Notes: generated from the sequence alone by a model not told the origin. A DNA stretch of 60,088 nt from Desulfovibrio sp. (GCA_014804965.1 JAAUYU010000020.1:60704-120791), one strand, 5' to 3'. Shown: positions 25,122 to 34,092, counted from the first letter of the stretch. Made by a program: numbers and translations.

Positions 25122-26045
25122 ATGGCTTTCCTAAGCAAGCGCGCCATAGTGCGGATTTTCAGGACACTGCGCCGGGAGCGGCGGCTGAACTCCAGGATAA
25201 TCGACAATTTCATAATGGCGGTCATCGTCGTCAACGCCATTTCCCTGGGCATGGAGACGAGCCACTATTTTAGCGCCGAATATGGCACCGTGCTCAGGCT
25301 CATTGATAACGTAGCGCTGGCCATTTTCACTTTTGAGATCGGCACGAAAATGCTCCTCACGCGCAGCCGTTTTTTCCGCAACGCCTGGAACATTTTTGAT
25401 TTCCTCATCGTGGGGGTTTCGCTGCTCACCTTCATTCCGCAGCTGAGCGTGCTGCGCAGCCTCCGCATCCTGCGGATTTTCCTTCTCATCTCTTTCATGC
25501 CCAGGCTGCGGTTCATCGTGCAATCCCTGCTGCTCTCGCTGCCTGGCATCTTCGGCATCAGCGTCCTGCTTGCGGTCATGTTCTATGTTTTCGGCGTCAT
25601 CGCCACCCAGATCTTCGGAGCGGACAATCCGTATACTTTCGGCAGCCTCGGCAGATCCTTTTACAGCCTGTTCCGGATCATGACTCTTGATGGCTGCTGG
25701 ACCATCATCAACAAGGTCTTGAAGAACCATCAGTACGCCTACTTTTTTTTCATCCCCTTTATTCTTTTGAGTTCCTACATCATCCTGAACATCTTCATCG
25801 CCATCATCGTCAACAGTATGCGCGAGGCGCGGCTGCGAAACGAGGAAAAGGCGCGGGAGGAGCGTCAGCGAAATAAGGAAAAGGCGAGACAGGCGGAGAT
25901 GGAGGCGGATGACAGGCGCAGCGAACAACTCCAGGAGACGCTGATGAAAAAACTCAATGAAATCGATGCCCGCCTCGCCCGCATGGAGGCGGCAACCCGA
26001 AGCGGCAAGGAAGAGGCACCGGAGGCTAAAAGGGTTCCTGAGTGA
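25122..26045 (+). CDS. Voltage-gated ion channel of the NaChBac type
   Basis: 307 residues forming a single six-TM channel subunit that should tetramerise. S4 carries arginines at R112, R115 and R118 (SLRILRIF); S5 is PGIFGISVLLAVMFYVFG; S6 is YFFFIPFILLSSYIILNIFIAI. The C-terminal ~60 residues are a charged coiled coil. The pore filter reads TLDGC (188-192) where NaChBac and NavAb have TLESW; Asp replaces the field-strength Glu and Cys the anchor Trp. The start is the ATG after GGAGGAGG. Ion selectivity cannot be predicted with confidence. Confidence 0.9.
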   Translation: MAFLSKRAIVRIFRTLRRERRLNSRIIDNFIMAVIVVNAISLGMETSHYFSAEYGTVLRLIDNVALAIFTFEIGTKMLLTRSRFFRNAWNIFDFLIVGVSLLTFIPQLSVLRSLRILRIFLLISFMPRLRFIVQSLLLSLPGIFGISVLLAVMFYVFGVIATQIFGADNPYTFGSLGRSFYSLFRIMTLDGCWTIINKVLKNHQYAYFFFIPFILLSSYIILNIFIAIIVNSMREARLRNEEKAREERQRNKEKARQAEMEADDRRSEQLQETLMKKLNEIDARLARMEAATRSGKEEAPEAKRVPE

Positions 26046-26135
26046 AAAGCTCATGTGGAGGGCGCGGCAGATTTTGCGACCAGCGCACCCACCCTTTCTT
26101 CCAGGTCTCGTGCCCACGTCCGGCATTCTTGTGGC

Positions 26136-26209
26136 TGTTCACCCTTCTTCCTTTCCTGTTTACTGTTGTTAACCACTTCCAGCTTTACAGGATTGATGAA
26201 GGGTGAACA
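26136..26209. repeat. 12-bp perfect inverted repeat with 50-bp spacer
   Basis: TGTTCACCCTTC (26136-26147) and GAAGGGTGAACA (26198-26209), the reverse complement, enclose an AT-rich pyrimidine-rich stretch between the convergent channel and DsrE genes. No T tract follows either arm. It may be a miniature element, a protein site, or part of a bidirectional 3' structure. Confidence 0.5.
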
Positions 26210-26228
26210 ACCTATTGAAACATTACAC

Positions 26229-26585
26229 CTAGGGCTTGATATAGGCGAAACCCTCGCGCTGGAGGCGCACCACTTCCACCAGCCCTGCCGGGACCACCTG
26301 GCAGCCGGGCCAGAGGCGCGCATGGTCGATACCGTGCTCGGCAAGGGCATTGGCGCAGACCTTGAAGCGCACCCCGCGCCGCATGAGGCCGGCGACCTTG
26401 GCCCTCGCCTCGTTAAATTCCGGGCCCTCGGCGGCGAAGAGCGTGGCGCCGCCGCCATTGGCCACCACATCCAGCTGGAAAGACTCGCCGGGCAGGCCGT
26501 TGAGGTAGTTTTCGGCATTGCGGAGCACCAAAGCGAGAATGGCCGGGTCCTTGGCGTCCAGGTGCAGGCAGAGATCGTAGTTCAT
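26229..26585 (-). CDS. DsrE/DsrF-like sulfur-relay family protein
   Basis: 118 residues from MNYDLCLHLDAKDPAIL, preceded by AAAGGAGG. The fold pattern matches the DsrE/F family (small alpha/beta, KVCANALAEHGI, then LWPGCQVVPAGLVEVVRLQREGFAYIKP at the end). C-terminal Cys in LWPGC and Cys in KVCANA are candidate functional cysteines. DsrE/F proteins carry sulfur in persulfide relays, but many stand-alone members have no known role. Confidence 0.8.
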   Translation of the reverse strand: MNYDLCLHLDAKDPAILALVLRNAENYLNGLPGESFQLDVVANGGGATLFAAEGPEFNEARAKVAGLMRRGVRFKVCANALAEHGIDHARLWPGCQVVPAGLVEVVRLQREGFAYIKP

Positions 26586-26628
26586 GGAGCCTCCTTTTCT
26601 TGCGCCCACGGGGGCGGCGTTGGCGCCG

Positions 26629-26657
26629 AGATTAACAGAGGCACGGTACCTTGCCAA
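26629..26657 (-). promoter_or_regulatory. Promoter of the DsrE-like gene
   Basis: Minus strand TTGGCA (26657-26652) and TAATCT (26634-26629) with 17-nt spacing, 44 bp before the ATG. The -35 lies in the first unit of the adjoining 14-bp tandem repeat. Confidence 0.55.
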
Positions 26658-26694
26658 GATTGCCGAGCCAAGATTGCCGGGCCAAGATTGCGGG
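26653..26694. repeat. 14-bp tandem repeat, three units
   Basis: Three contiguous units of GCCAAGATTGC plus three bases (26653-26666, 26667-26680, 26681-26694), differing only in the last four positions. They sit between the divergent DsrE-like and tamA promoters. Could be regulator binding sites or a recent slippage product. Confidence 0.75.
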
Positions 26695-26721
26695 CAACGG
26701 TCCGGCTTTCATCACAAATGC

Positions 26722-26750
26722 TTGCGCGGCGCGGCCGCAGAAGCTAGAAT
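26722..26750 (+). promoter_or_regulatory. Putative tamA promoter
   Basis: TTGCGC (26722-26727) and TAGAAT (26745-26750) with 17-nt spacing. The tamA ATG is only 10 nt after the -10 box, so this promoter would give an almost leaderless transcript. Confidence 0.45.
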
Positions 26751-26759
26751 GCGGCAACC

Positions 26760-28826
26760 ATGTGGCGTGCTTCCGGGCATTTTCCCCCCTGCGGAGCCCT
26801 GTTCCGGCGTGCGCCGGGGCGGCTCGCTCTCCTTTTGCTGCTGCTGGCCCTTTTGGGCCAGCTCGGCGGTTGCGGGCTGCTCGCGAAAAATACGGACCCC
26901 GGCGCGCAGGGCGCGGACACGGCCCAGGGCGCGCAGGCCGGGGAGAACGGCGAAGGCTCCGGCGACGGTCCCGCCTGGGACAGCGATCCCGTGCCCTATA
27001 AGGTCGACATCGAGGTGGTGGACGGCCCCGGCTCGCTCAAGGGCCAGATGCGCGACGTAAGCCAGCTCGTCAAGCTCGTCAAGGAGCCGCCCGACAGTAT
27101 GCTCGCGCTGGAGCGGCGCGCACGCGCCGACGAGGAGACAGCGGTCAAGCTCCTCCATTCCCAATGCTATTACGACGGCAACGCGGCCTTCACCATCGAC
27201 GAGGCCGCAAGCCCGGTGAAAGTGACCCTCACCCTCACGCCGGGGCCGCGCTTCACCGTGGGCCGGGCGGATGTGCACTATGAGCCGCCCCCGGTCATCC
27301 CCGACGCCTTTCTCCACCGCACGCGCGTCACCGGCTTCTGGGGCCTTGAGCGCGAGACGCTCCCGGCGCCTGCCTTTCCCGACTCTGTTCCCGGCGTCAC
27401 CGTGGGCGAGCCCATCGTGGCCGACGCCATGCTGGCCGCGGTGTCGGCCATGCCCGAGGCCCTCAGGCGCACGGGCTATCCGCTCGCCAAGGTCACGGAA
27501 AGCCGCTACACCGTTGACCCGGCAACGCGCACCCTCAATGCGGACATCACCATCAATTCTGGGCCGCCCGCGCTCATGGGCAAGGTCGAGATCCACGGCA
27601 ACAAGGAAGTGAACACCTGCTTCCTCGAGCGGCTGGTGCCGTGGACGCCCGGCGAGGAGCCGTGGGACGACGAGATGCTCACCGACTATGCCAACAGCCT
27701 GCGGGCCCTCGGGCTCTTCCGCTCCGTGGAGGCCGCGCCCGTCACCGACGACATGCGGCTCGAGCACCGCGTGCTCGGGCCGGACGGCAAAGAGGGCGAC
27801 GTGGGCGTGGTTCCCGCGGGCATCACCGTGGCCGAGGGGCCGCCGCGCTCGGTGAGCGCCAGCGCCCGCTACGACACGGACACGGGCTTCGGCGTGGAAG
27901 GCACCTGGGAGCACCGCAACCTCTTCCACAACGGCGAGCGCCTCACCCTTGACGCGCCCATCTCGCAGCAGGAAATCGGCCTCAAGGCGGCCTTCGAGAA
28001 GCCTGCCTTTCTTCAGCGCGGCCAGCGCCTGCTCGCCAACGGCGCGGCCCTGTGGGAAAATACCGACGCCTACCAGCAGGAATCGCTCAAGGGCGAGGTG
28101 GGCATCGACCGCCGCCTCGCGCGGCAGTGGTGGGGCGGCATCCACCTCGGCGCGGAAGGCGGCTGGCTCAAGGACAACGAGCACGAAAAGCGCCCCTATG
28201 GCGTCATCGAGCCCAAGGCGGGGATCAGGCACGACAGCCGCAACAACAAGCTCAACCCCTCAAGCGGCATGGAGGCGGAGCTCAAGCTCCTGCCCTTCAG
28301 CGGCTTTTATGAGGAATTTTTCGGCGCATTCGCCACCACCCTCTCCGTGGCGGGCTATTACGCGCCCTACGGCAAAAAGCCGGACGGCAAGATCGACGAC
28401 CGCCTCGTGCTCGCCGGGCGCGTGGAGGGCGGCGCCATGCCAGGGGCCTCCTCGCTGAAAAGCATCCCCGCGAGCCTGCGCTATTTCACGGGCGGCGCGG
28501 GCTCGGTGCGCGGCTACGCCTATCAGGCCATCGGCCCGCGCGACAAGGAGGGCGACCCCCTGGGCGGCCGCTCCTATCAGGTGGTAAACCTCGAGGCGCG
28601 CTTCATGGTGGCCGAAAATGTGGGCATCGTACCCTTCCTTGACGGCGGCATGGTCTACAAGGACGAATTTCCGCAGATCATCGGCGACATGGACTGGGGC
28701 ACGGGCCTCGGCTTCCGCTATTATACGCCCATCGGGCCGGTGCGCCTGGACGTGGCGACCCCTCTGCACCGCATCGACGGCGACCCGCCGGTGCAGGTCT
28801 ATATCAGCATAGGGCAGTCCTTCTGA
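26760..28826 (+). CDS. tamA: TamA-type outer membrane assembly factor (Omp85 family)
   Basis: 688 residues. An N-terminal hydrophobic segment (about 20-36) ends in LGGC (35-38), a near-consensus lipobox, so the protein may be lipidated. The POTRA-like region (about 65-370) includes GKVEIHGNKEVNTCFLERLV. The C-terminal 16-strand barrel region has RYFTGGAGSVRGY (the Omp85 VRGY-type motif), FLDGGMVY and a final aromatic SIGQSF. TamA works with inner-membrane TamB in outer membrane protein or lipid transport. The next gene is tamB, overlapping by one base. Confidence 0.9.
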   Translation: MWRASGHFPPCGALFRRAPGRLALLLLLLALLGQLGGCGLLAKNTDPGAQGADTAQGAQAGENGEGSGDGPAWDSDPVPYKVDIEVVDGPGSLKGQMRDVSQLVKLVKEPPDSMLALERRARADEETAVKLLHSQCYYDGNAAFTIDEAASPVKVTLTLTPGPRFTVGRADVHYEPPPVIPDAFLHRTRVTGFWGLERETLPAPAFPDSVPGVTVGEPIVADAMLAAVSAMPEALRRTGYPLAKVTESRYTVDPATRTLNADITINSGPPALMGKVEIHGNKEVNTCFLERLVPWTPGEEPWDDEMLTDYANSLRALGLFRSVEAAPVTDDMRLEHRVLGPDGKEGDVGVVPAGITVAEGPPRSVSASARYDTDTGFGVEGTWEHRNLFHNGERLTLDAPISQQEIGLKAAFEKPAFLQRGQRLLANGAALWENTDAYQQESLKGEVGIDRRLARQWWGGIHLGAEGGWLKDNEHEKRPYGVIEPKAGIRHDSRNNKLNPSSGMEAELKLLPFSGFYEEFFGAFATTLSVAGYYAPYGKKPDGKIDDRLVLAGRVEGGAMPGASSLKSIPASLRYFTGGAGSVRGYAYQAIGPRDKEGDPLGGRSYQVVNLEARFMVAENVGIVPFLDGGMVYKDEFPQIIGDMDWGTGLGFRYYTPIGPVRLDVATPLHRIDGDPPVQVYISIGQSF

Positions 28827-31800
28827 TGGCCTGGTTCGCACGAAAAAAGAACGCCGCGGCGCCCGACGCCCCTGCCTCCGCAACGGAAGCCGCGAAGCCA
28901 CGGCCGCGCCGGCGCTGGCTGCGGCGCTGCCTTCTGGGACTGCTCGCGCTGGTGTTCATCGCCTTTGCGGCGGCATTCGGCGGCCTCTGGTGGATATGCC
29001 AGACGGAGGGCGGCCAGGCCTGGCTCCTGAAAACCGCCAACGCCACGCTGGAAAGCAAGGACGGCGGGCTCAGCTTGCGGCTGACAAGGCTCACGGGCTC
29101 GCTGCCCTTTGATTTCGCCTTCGGCCTCGAAGCGGCGGACAGCCACGGCATCTGGCTCACAGCGCCGGAAAACCGCGTGGTGTGGAACTGGCGCGCGCTC
29201 CCCGGCGCGGTACGCATCGAAAAGGTCGCGCTGGTCAGGCCCGTACTCCTCCGCCTGCCGGACCTGCCGCCCGCGCCCGAGCCGGAAACGCCCGCACCGC
29301 CCATGACGCTCAAGGATGTGCAGGCCCTGCTCGGCAAGGCGGCGAATATCCTCGGCGAGCCGCCCTTCTGGCTGCCGGAAGTCTTTCTTGCCGCCACGCT
29401 GGAGGACGCGCGTTTTCCGGCCGCCCTGCTCGGCGGGGAGGAAAAGGCCCCGGTGGGTGCGGAGAGGACTGAGACCGGAACGGCCGAACCCGCCCCAGCC
29501 GCCGAGCTGCGCGCCGATGCGGACGTGGGCCTCACCTTGCAGAAAAAGAGCGGCTTGGAGCTCACCGCGCAGGCCCGGCTTACCGGGGCCGACGGTGAGG
29601 AGGTGCGTGTCGCCGTCCTCGGCCTTGAGGACGCCACGCTCAAGGCCGCAGTCACCGCCAGGGCTGACCCTGCCACACCGGGCCTTGCGGCCACGGCGAA
29701 GGTGGAGGGGCATATCGCGGCCCCCCTGCTGTCGGTGGCGGACCTTCCGCCGGACCTTTTGGGCTCCGCGGCCACGCTCAATCTTGCGCTCGACGCCAAG
29801 GGCCTTGGCGATGCGGAAAGCAGCCCCGCCATCAGCCTGCTCGGGCCCAATCTCGCGGCCGGGCGCGTGAGCCTGCGCGGGCAGGGCTCGTGGCGGGCTG
29901 CGGGCGGCTGGAGCCGGGGGCAGATCGACGGGCCGCTGGACCTTGACTTCGGCGTCGCGCTGGCCCCCGGTGACGGCGGGGCGGGAACTGCGGCAGACGA
30001 GGGCGGGGCGCCCGACCCGCTCGCCATGTTCCGCGCGCCGCTCCGGCTCACGCTCAAGGCTGGGGGCGCAGTGCCCGCGCCGGACCTCGACCTCCGGCTC
30101 AGTTGCGCCGAGCTGGCCACGGGCGGCCATACGCTGAAAGACCTCGCCCTCGCCGTCAGCGGCAAGGACTTGGCCCTGCCGCTGGACGGCTCCTTCCCCC
30201 CGGCGCGGGAAACGGCCGTCGACCTTGACGTGGCGGCGAGCCTTGACGGTCATGCCCTCACCACCCGCGGGCAATTCTTCTACGCCGCCGCGGAAGACTC
30301 CCCGGCCGGGGAACCGCGCGACCTGCGCGCGGGCGTGCGCGACCTCGTCCTCCACGCCGCGGGCATCGGCGGCGAGGGCGCTCTCACGGCCCTTTTGCCG
30401 CACGGGGGCACTCCTGCGCTGGACGGCGGCTTGCGCCTCAATGTGGAGGACTGGGCAGCGCTCTCGGCACTCGTGCCCGGCATGGCGCTCACGGGCGACG
30501 CCCATGTGGAGCTGGCGCTCAACGCCGTAGCCCCGGCGCAGGAGACAGGCGGCGAAGCCCGCGCCGTCTCGCAGGATGCGCGCCTTGCCTGGCGCATCCC
30601 GCGCCTCAACGTAAGGGAGACGGGCGGCAAGGAAGTGGCGCGGGTGCAGACCCTCACGGGCGCGGTCAGCCTCACGGACCTTTTCCGCAAGGGCACCGTT
30701 GCCGCGCGGCTGGACCTTGCGGAAGCGCGGGCGGCCGGCCTGCGCCTCGGAGCCAGGCTCTCGGCGGACGGTCCCCTTGCCGGGCCGCTCAACGCCAGGT
30801 TGACGAGCACCGGGGATGTGGCAACGCAACTTGACGTGACGTGGCAACCCGGCGAGGTGCTCTTGCGTGTGCTCAATGCCCGGGCCAATCTCCCCGCTTC
30901 CCTCACCGGGGGCAACGCGGCCACCCTGGGCGCGCGCCTGCAGGGGCCCGCGAGGCTGCGCTACGGCGCGGGGGGCATCGGCGTGGACCATCTCGACCTC
31001 TCGCTCACGCCCTCGGGGCGGCTGCGCGCCAAGGGGGGTCTCGCGCCCGACAGGCTCGACCTTGACCTCGCCCTCTCCGCGCTCACCCTCAAGCCCTGGA
31101 GCGTCCTCGTGCCCGCGCTCCCCGAGGGCGCCGTGGACATCACGGCGCGCCTCAACGGCAGCCCGGCCCGCCCGGCAGGGCGTTTCCGTGTGGGCGTTGC
31201 CGGGCTCAAGATCCCCGGCAGCCCGCTCGCGCCACTCTCCCTCGCGCTTGCCGGGGGCATCGAGCCCACAGCGGGGGGCGGCATCCTCAACGCGCGCCTG
31301 GAAGTGCCCCCGGCCACACTCAAGGCCCTGGGCGGTGACGCCGCGCAGGTGGCGGCGCGCGTGCCCCTGCTGTTCGGGCCCGACGGCATCCCGAAACCCG
31401 ACATGGCCGGAAAGCTCTCCGCCAGGGTGCGCTGGGACGGCGCCCTCGGCCCGCTCTGGAGCCTCGTGCCCATGGCGGACCGCCGCCTCAACGGCCGCAT
31501 CGCGCTCAACGCCGACGCCTCAGGCACGCTCAAGGCGCCGCGCGTCCGCGGCGGAGTGCAGATCAATCAGGGCCGCTTCGAGGACCTGATGCTCGGCGTG
31601 CTGCTCACGGACATCACCCTGCGCCTTGACCTTGAGGACAAGGGGGGCGGCGGGCACGGGGGCCTTCCCGGCTCCATGCGGCTCGACCTTTCCGCCTCCG
31701 ACGGCCGCGGCGGCAAGGCGACCATCGCGGGCTCGGGCGCGCTCAACGGCGACGACCTCAACATCAAGGCGAGCATCGAGCGCCTCCGGCCGCTGCGCCG

Positions 31801-32794
31801 CCGCGACGTGCACATCATGCTCTCAGGCAAGGCCACGGTCACGGGCAGCGCCACCGCGCCGGACGTGGCCGGGGAAATCATCGTCAACCAAGGCGAGGTG
31901 CTGCTCAACAATATCGAGGTGGGAGGCAGCATCACCACGCTCCCCATCAGCACCGCGCCGCCGGAAACGGGGAAGAACGCCGGGAAGAGCTCCGGCGCCA
32001 CGCCGCAGGCGGGGCAGGCGACCGCGAGAAAGGCGAAGCCTGCCGCCGCGCCGCAGGGCAACCTCCATATCCGCATCATCATGCTGCCGCGCTTCGTGGT
32101 GGAGGGGCGCGGCCTCACCAGCCTCTGGAAGGCCAACCTGCTCATCACCGGGCCCCCGTCGGACCCGGACATCACGGGCAGCGTGGACGCGGTGCGCGGC
32201 AATTTCGACTTTCTCGGCAAGAATTTCGCGCTCACGCGCGGCGTGGTCACCTTTGCGGGCGGAGCGCTCTCCGACCCACTGCTGGACATCGAGCTCACCA
32301 ACGAAACGCCGGACCTGACGGCGCACATCATGGTCACGGGCACGGTGCGCAAGATGAAGCTCTCGCTCACGAGCGACCCCTCCCTGCCGCGGGACGACAT
32401 CCTCTCGCGCGTGCTCTTCGGCAAGAGCGTCAACGAGCTCGGCCGCATGGAGGCGCTCCAGCTGGCCGGGGCAGTGGCCCAGCTCGCGGGCTTCGGCTCC
32501 GGGGGCGGCGGCATCTTCGGCGCCGCCAAGAAGGCGCTCGGGGTGGATGTGCTGCGTCTTGGCAGCTCCTCCTCCAGCGCCGCCGGGGATTCGGGCGACG
32601 ATGCCGCCGGGGGCACGACGCTGGAGATGGGCAAGTACCTCACGGACAGCATCTACATGGGCGTGCAGCAGGGAATGAAGCCGGACAGCACGGCCTTCAT
32701 CATCGAGCTCGAACTCACGCCGCGCACGAGCCTGGAGCTCAGGACCGAGCAAAGCAACACCTGGGGCGGCCTGAAGTGGAACTACAAGTACTGA
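28826..32794 (+). CDS. tamB: Translocation and assembly module protein TamB
   Basis: 1322 residues. The basic N-terminus is followed by one TM helix (about 35-58), then a long beta-rich region expected to form a periplasm-spanning groove. The C-terminal DUF490 block contains RGNFDFLGKNFALTRGVVTFAGG, SLPRDDILSRVLFGKSVNEL and RTEQSNTWGGLKWNYKY. TamB is a partner of TamA and a member of the AsmA-like lipid-transfer group. Its ATG overlaps the tamA stop (TGATG), so the pair is coupled. Confidence 0.95.
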   Translation: MAWFARKKNAAAPDAPASATEAAKPRPRRRWLRRCLLGLLALVFIAFAAAFGGLWWICQTEGGQAWLLKTANATLESKDGGLSLRLTRLTGSLPFDFAFGLEAADSHGIWLTAPENRVVWNWRALPGAVRIEKVALVRPVLLRLPDLPPAPEPETPAPPMTLKDVQALLGKAANILGEPPFWLPEVFLAATLEDARFPAALLGGEEKAPVGAERTETGTAEPAPAAELRADADVGLTLQKKSGLELTAQARLTGADGEEVRVAVLGLEDATLKAAVTARADPATPGLAATAKVEGHIAAPLLSVADLPPDLLGSAATLNLALDAKGLGDAESSPAISLLGPNLAAGRVSLRGQGSWRAAGGWSRGQIDGPLDLDFGVALAPGDGGAGTAADEGGAPDPLAMFRAPLRLTLKAGGAVPAPDLDLRLSCAELATGGHTLKDLALAVSGKDLALPLDGSFPPARETAVDLDVAASLDGHALTTRGQFFYAAAEDSPAGEPRDLRAGVRDLVLHAAGIGGEGALTALLPHGGTPALDGGLRLNVEDWAALSALVPGMALTGDAHVELALNAVAPAQETGGEARAVSQDARLAWRIPRLNVRETGGKEVARVQTLTGAVSLTDLFRKGTVAARLDLAEARAAGLRLGARLSADGPLAGPLNARLTSTGDVATQLDVTWQPGEVLLRVLNARANLPASLTGGNAATLGARLQGPARLRYGAGGIGVDHLDLSLTPSGRLRAKGGLAPDRLDLDLALSALTLKPWSVLVPALPEGAVDITARLNGSPARPAGRFRVGVAGLKIPGSPLAPLSLALAGGIEPTAGGGILNARLEVPPATLKALGGDAAQVAARVPLLFGPDGIPKPDMAGKLSARVRWDGALGPLWSLVPMADRRLNGRIALNADASGTLKAPRVRGGVQINQGRFEDLMLGVLLTDITLRLDLEDKGGGGHGGLPGSMRLDLSASDGRGGKATIAGSGALNGDDLNIKASIERLRPLRRRDVHIMLSGKATVTGSATAPDVAGEIIVNQGEVLLNNIEVGGSITTLPISTAPPETGKNAGKSSGATPQAGQATARKAKPAAAPQGNLHIRIIMLPRFVVEGRGLTSLWKANLLITGPPSDPDITGSVDAVRGNFDFLGKNFALTRGVVTFAGGALSDPLLDIELTNETPDLTAHIMVTGTVRKMKLSLTSDPSLPRDDILSRVLFGKSVNELGRMEALQLAGAVAQLAGFGSGGGGIFGAAKKALGVDVLRLGSSSSSAAGDSGDDAAGGTTLEMGKYLTDSIYMGVQQGMKPDSTAFIIELELTPRTSLELRTEQSNTWGGLKWNYKY

Positions 32795-33255
32795 CGCCCG
32801 CTCCGGCCGCTGAAGCCCCTGTCCTGCGCCCGGCGCTGGCGGCGGACCATGCCGCGCTGGTGAATGTGTGGCGGCGCAGCGTGGAGGCGAGCCATGACTT
32901 CCTCGCCCCGGGCGCTGTGGAGGAGATCGAGGCCGAGGTGCGGAGGGCGTTGGGCGCCGTTGCGGAACTGTGGCTCGTGGAGGCCGGGGGTGGGCCCGCG
33001 GCCTTCCTCGGCTGCACCGGGAACCATGTGGACATGCTCTTCGTGGCTCCCGAATTTTTCCGGCACGGTTTGGGTACGCGGCTGCTGGACCACGCGCGGG
33101 GGCGGCACGGGCCGCTCACCGTGGAGGTCAATGAGGCCAATACGGCGGCGCACGCCTTTTACCGCGCCCGTGGCTTTGTGCTGACCGGCCGCAACCCGGT
33201 TGACAGCGAAGGCCGCCCCTATCCGCTCCTTTTGCTGCGTCAGGCAGGCGCCTGA
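32776..33255 (+). CDS. GNAT-family N-acetyltransferase
   Basis: 159 residues, GTG start overlapping the tamB end by 19 nt. Core GNAT features: N-terminal LRPALAADHAALVNVWRRSV, then HVDMLFVAPEFFRHGLGTRLLDHA as the acetyl-CoA pyrophosphate loop (variant R-x-x-G-x-G/T as FFRHGLGT), and VNEANTAAHAFYRARGF. It resembles YjaB/putative acetyltransferases. Substrate unknown; the position suggests co-transcription with tamAB rather than a shared function. Confidence 0.85.
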   Translation: MELQVLTPAPAAEAPVLRPALAADHAALVNVWRRSVEASHDFLAPGAVEEIEAEVRRALGAVAELWLVEAGGGPAAFLGCTGNHVDMLFVAPEFFRHGLGTRLLDHARGRHGPLTVEVNEANTAAHAFYRARGFVLTGRNPVDSEGRPYPLLLLRQAGA

Positions 33256-33305
33256 TGCACCGCCACACAGGGAGACCCTCACATGGCCATGCAGGGGAAG
33301 CGCAG

Positions 33306-33932
33306 ATGAGCAAGGACCAGCCGGAACACCGGGGCAAGGGACGCCCGCGCGCCTTCGACCGGGGGGAGGCGCTCCACGCCGCGCTCGAGCTCTTCTGGAA
33401 GGAGGGCTACGAGCCCGCCTCCGTGGCGCGGCTCTGCGAGGTCATGGACATCAAGCCCCCGAGCCTCTACGCCTCCTTCGGCAACAAGGCGGCGCTCTTT
33501 CTCGAGGCGGTGCGCCATTACGAGCAGGTCTACTGGCAGGAGCCCTCGGCCCGCTTCATGGCGGAGCCGGACCTTTACCGCGGCGTGGAGGAGTTTTTCG
33601 CCACGGCCGCCAAAATCCTGCTCTCGCCGCAAACGCCCTGCGGCTGTATGCTGGTGCTGGCGGCGGTGAACATCTCCCCGGCCGAGACGGAGATCATCGA
33701 GGCCATCCGGGAAATGCGCATGGCGACCAAGGCCATGTTCGCCGAGCGGCTGCGCCGGGCCGTCGCCGACGGGCAAATCCCGGCGGATACGGACATCGCC
33801 GCGCTTTCGGGCGCACTCAACGCCCTTCTGGAAGGACTCTCGCTTCAGGCGCGCGACGGCCTTTCGCGGGAGGAGCTCGCCGCCATGGCCGCCCGGGCCG
33901 TGCATCTGCTCCCCGGCCGTGGGCGGCGCTAG
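33306..33932 (+). CDS. TetR-family transcriptional regulator
   Basis: 208 residues from MSKDQPEHRGKGRPRAF. N-terminal helix-turn-helix (about 12-58: GEALHAALELFWKEGYEPASVARLCEVMDIKPPSLYASFGNKAALF) is classic TetR, followed by a variable ligand-binding helical domain with cysteines at PCGCM that could sense thiols or metals. It lies in front of a flavoprotein gene whose promoter has a palindrome, suggesting it represses that gene. Confidence 0.93.
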   Translation: MSKDQPEHRGKGRPRAFDRGEALHAALELFWKEGYEPASVARLCEVMDIKPPSLYASFGNKAALFLEAVRHYEQVYWQEPSARFMAEPDLYRGVEEFFATAAKILLSPQTPCGCMLVLAAVNISPAETEIIEAIREMRMATKAMFAERLRRAVADGQIPADTDIAALSGALNALLEGLSLQARDGLSREELAAMAARAVHLLPGRGRR

Positions 33933-33987
33933 AGTCCCCGCGCAGCAGTCCCCCAGCCAGCCGGCGCGTTGCGGCCGAAAATCCTGC

Positions 33988-34015
33988 TTGACATTTATTT
34001 AGCGTTTAATAAATT
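33988..34015 (+). promoter_or_regulatory. Promoter with overlapping palindromic operator
   Basis: TTGACA (33988-33993, full consensus) and TAAATT (34010-34015) with 16-nt spacing. Inverted repeat ATTTATT (33993-33999) and AATAAAT (34008-34014) fills the spacer and touches both boxes, which is where a TetR dimer would block RNA polymerase. Ownership by the adjacent regulator is inference. Confidence 0.55.
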
Positions 34016-34092
34016 ATTCGCACGCCACTTGCGGCAGGGGTGCGCATCCCGCGCGGGTACTCCCACACTCTACGCCAGTCATGGAGAAAAAC

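Noticed and set aside
26136-26209. Intrinsic terminator for the channel gene
   Set aside because: The 50-bp loop and lack of a T tract do not fit an intrinsic terminator; kept only as an inverted repeat.
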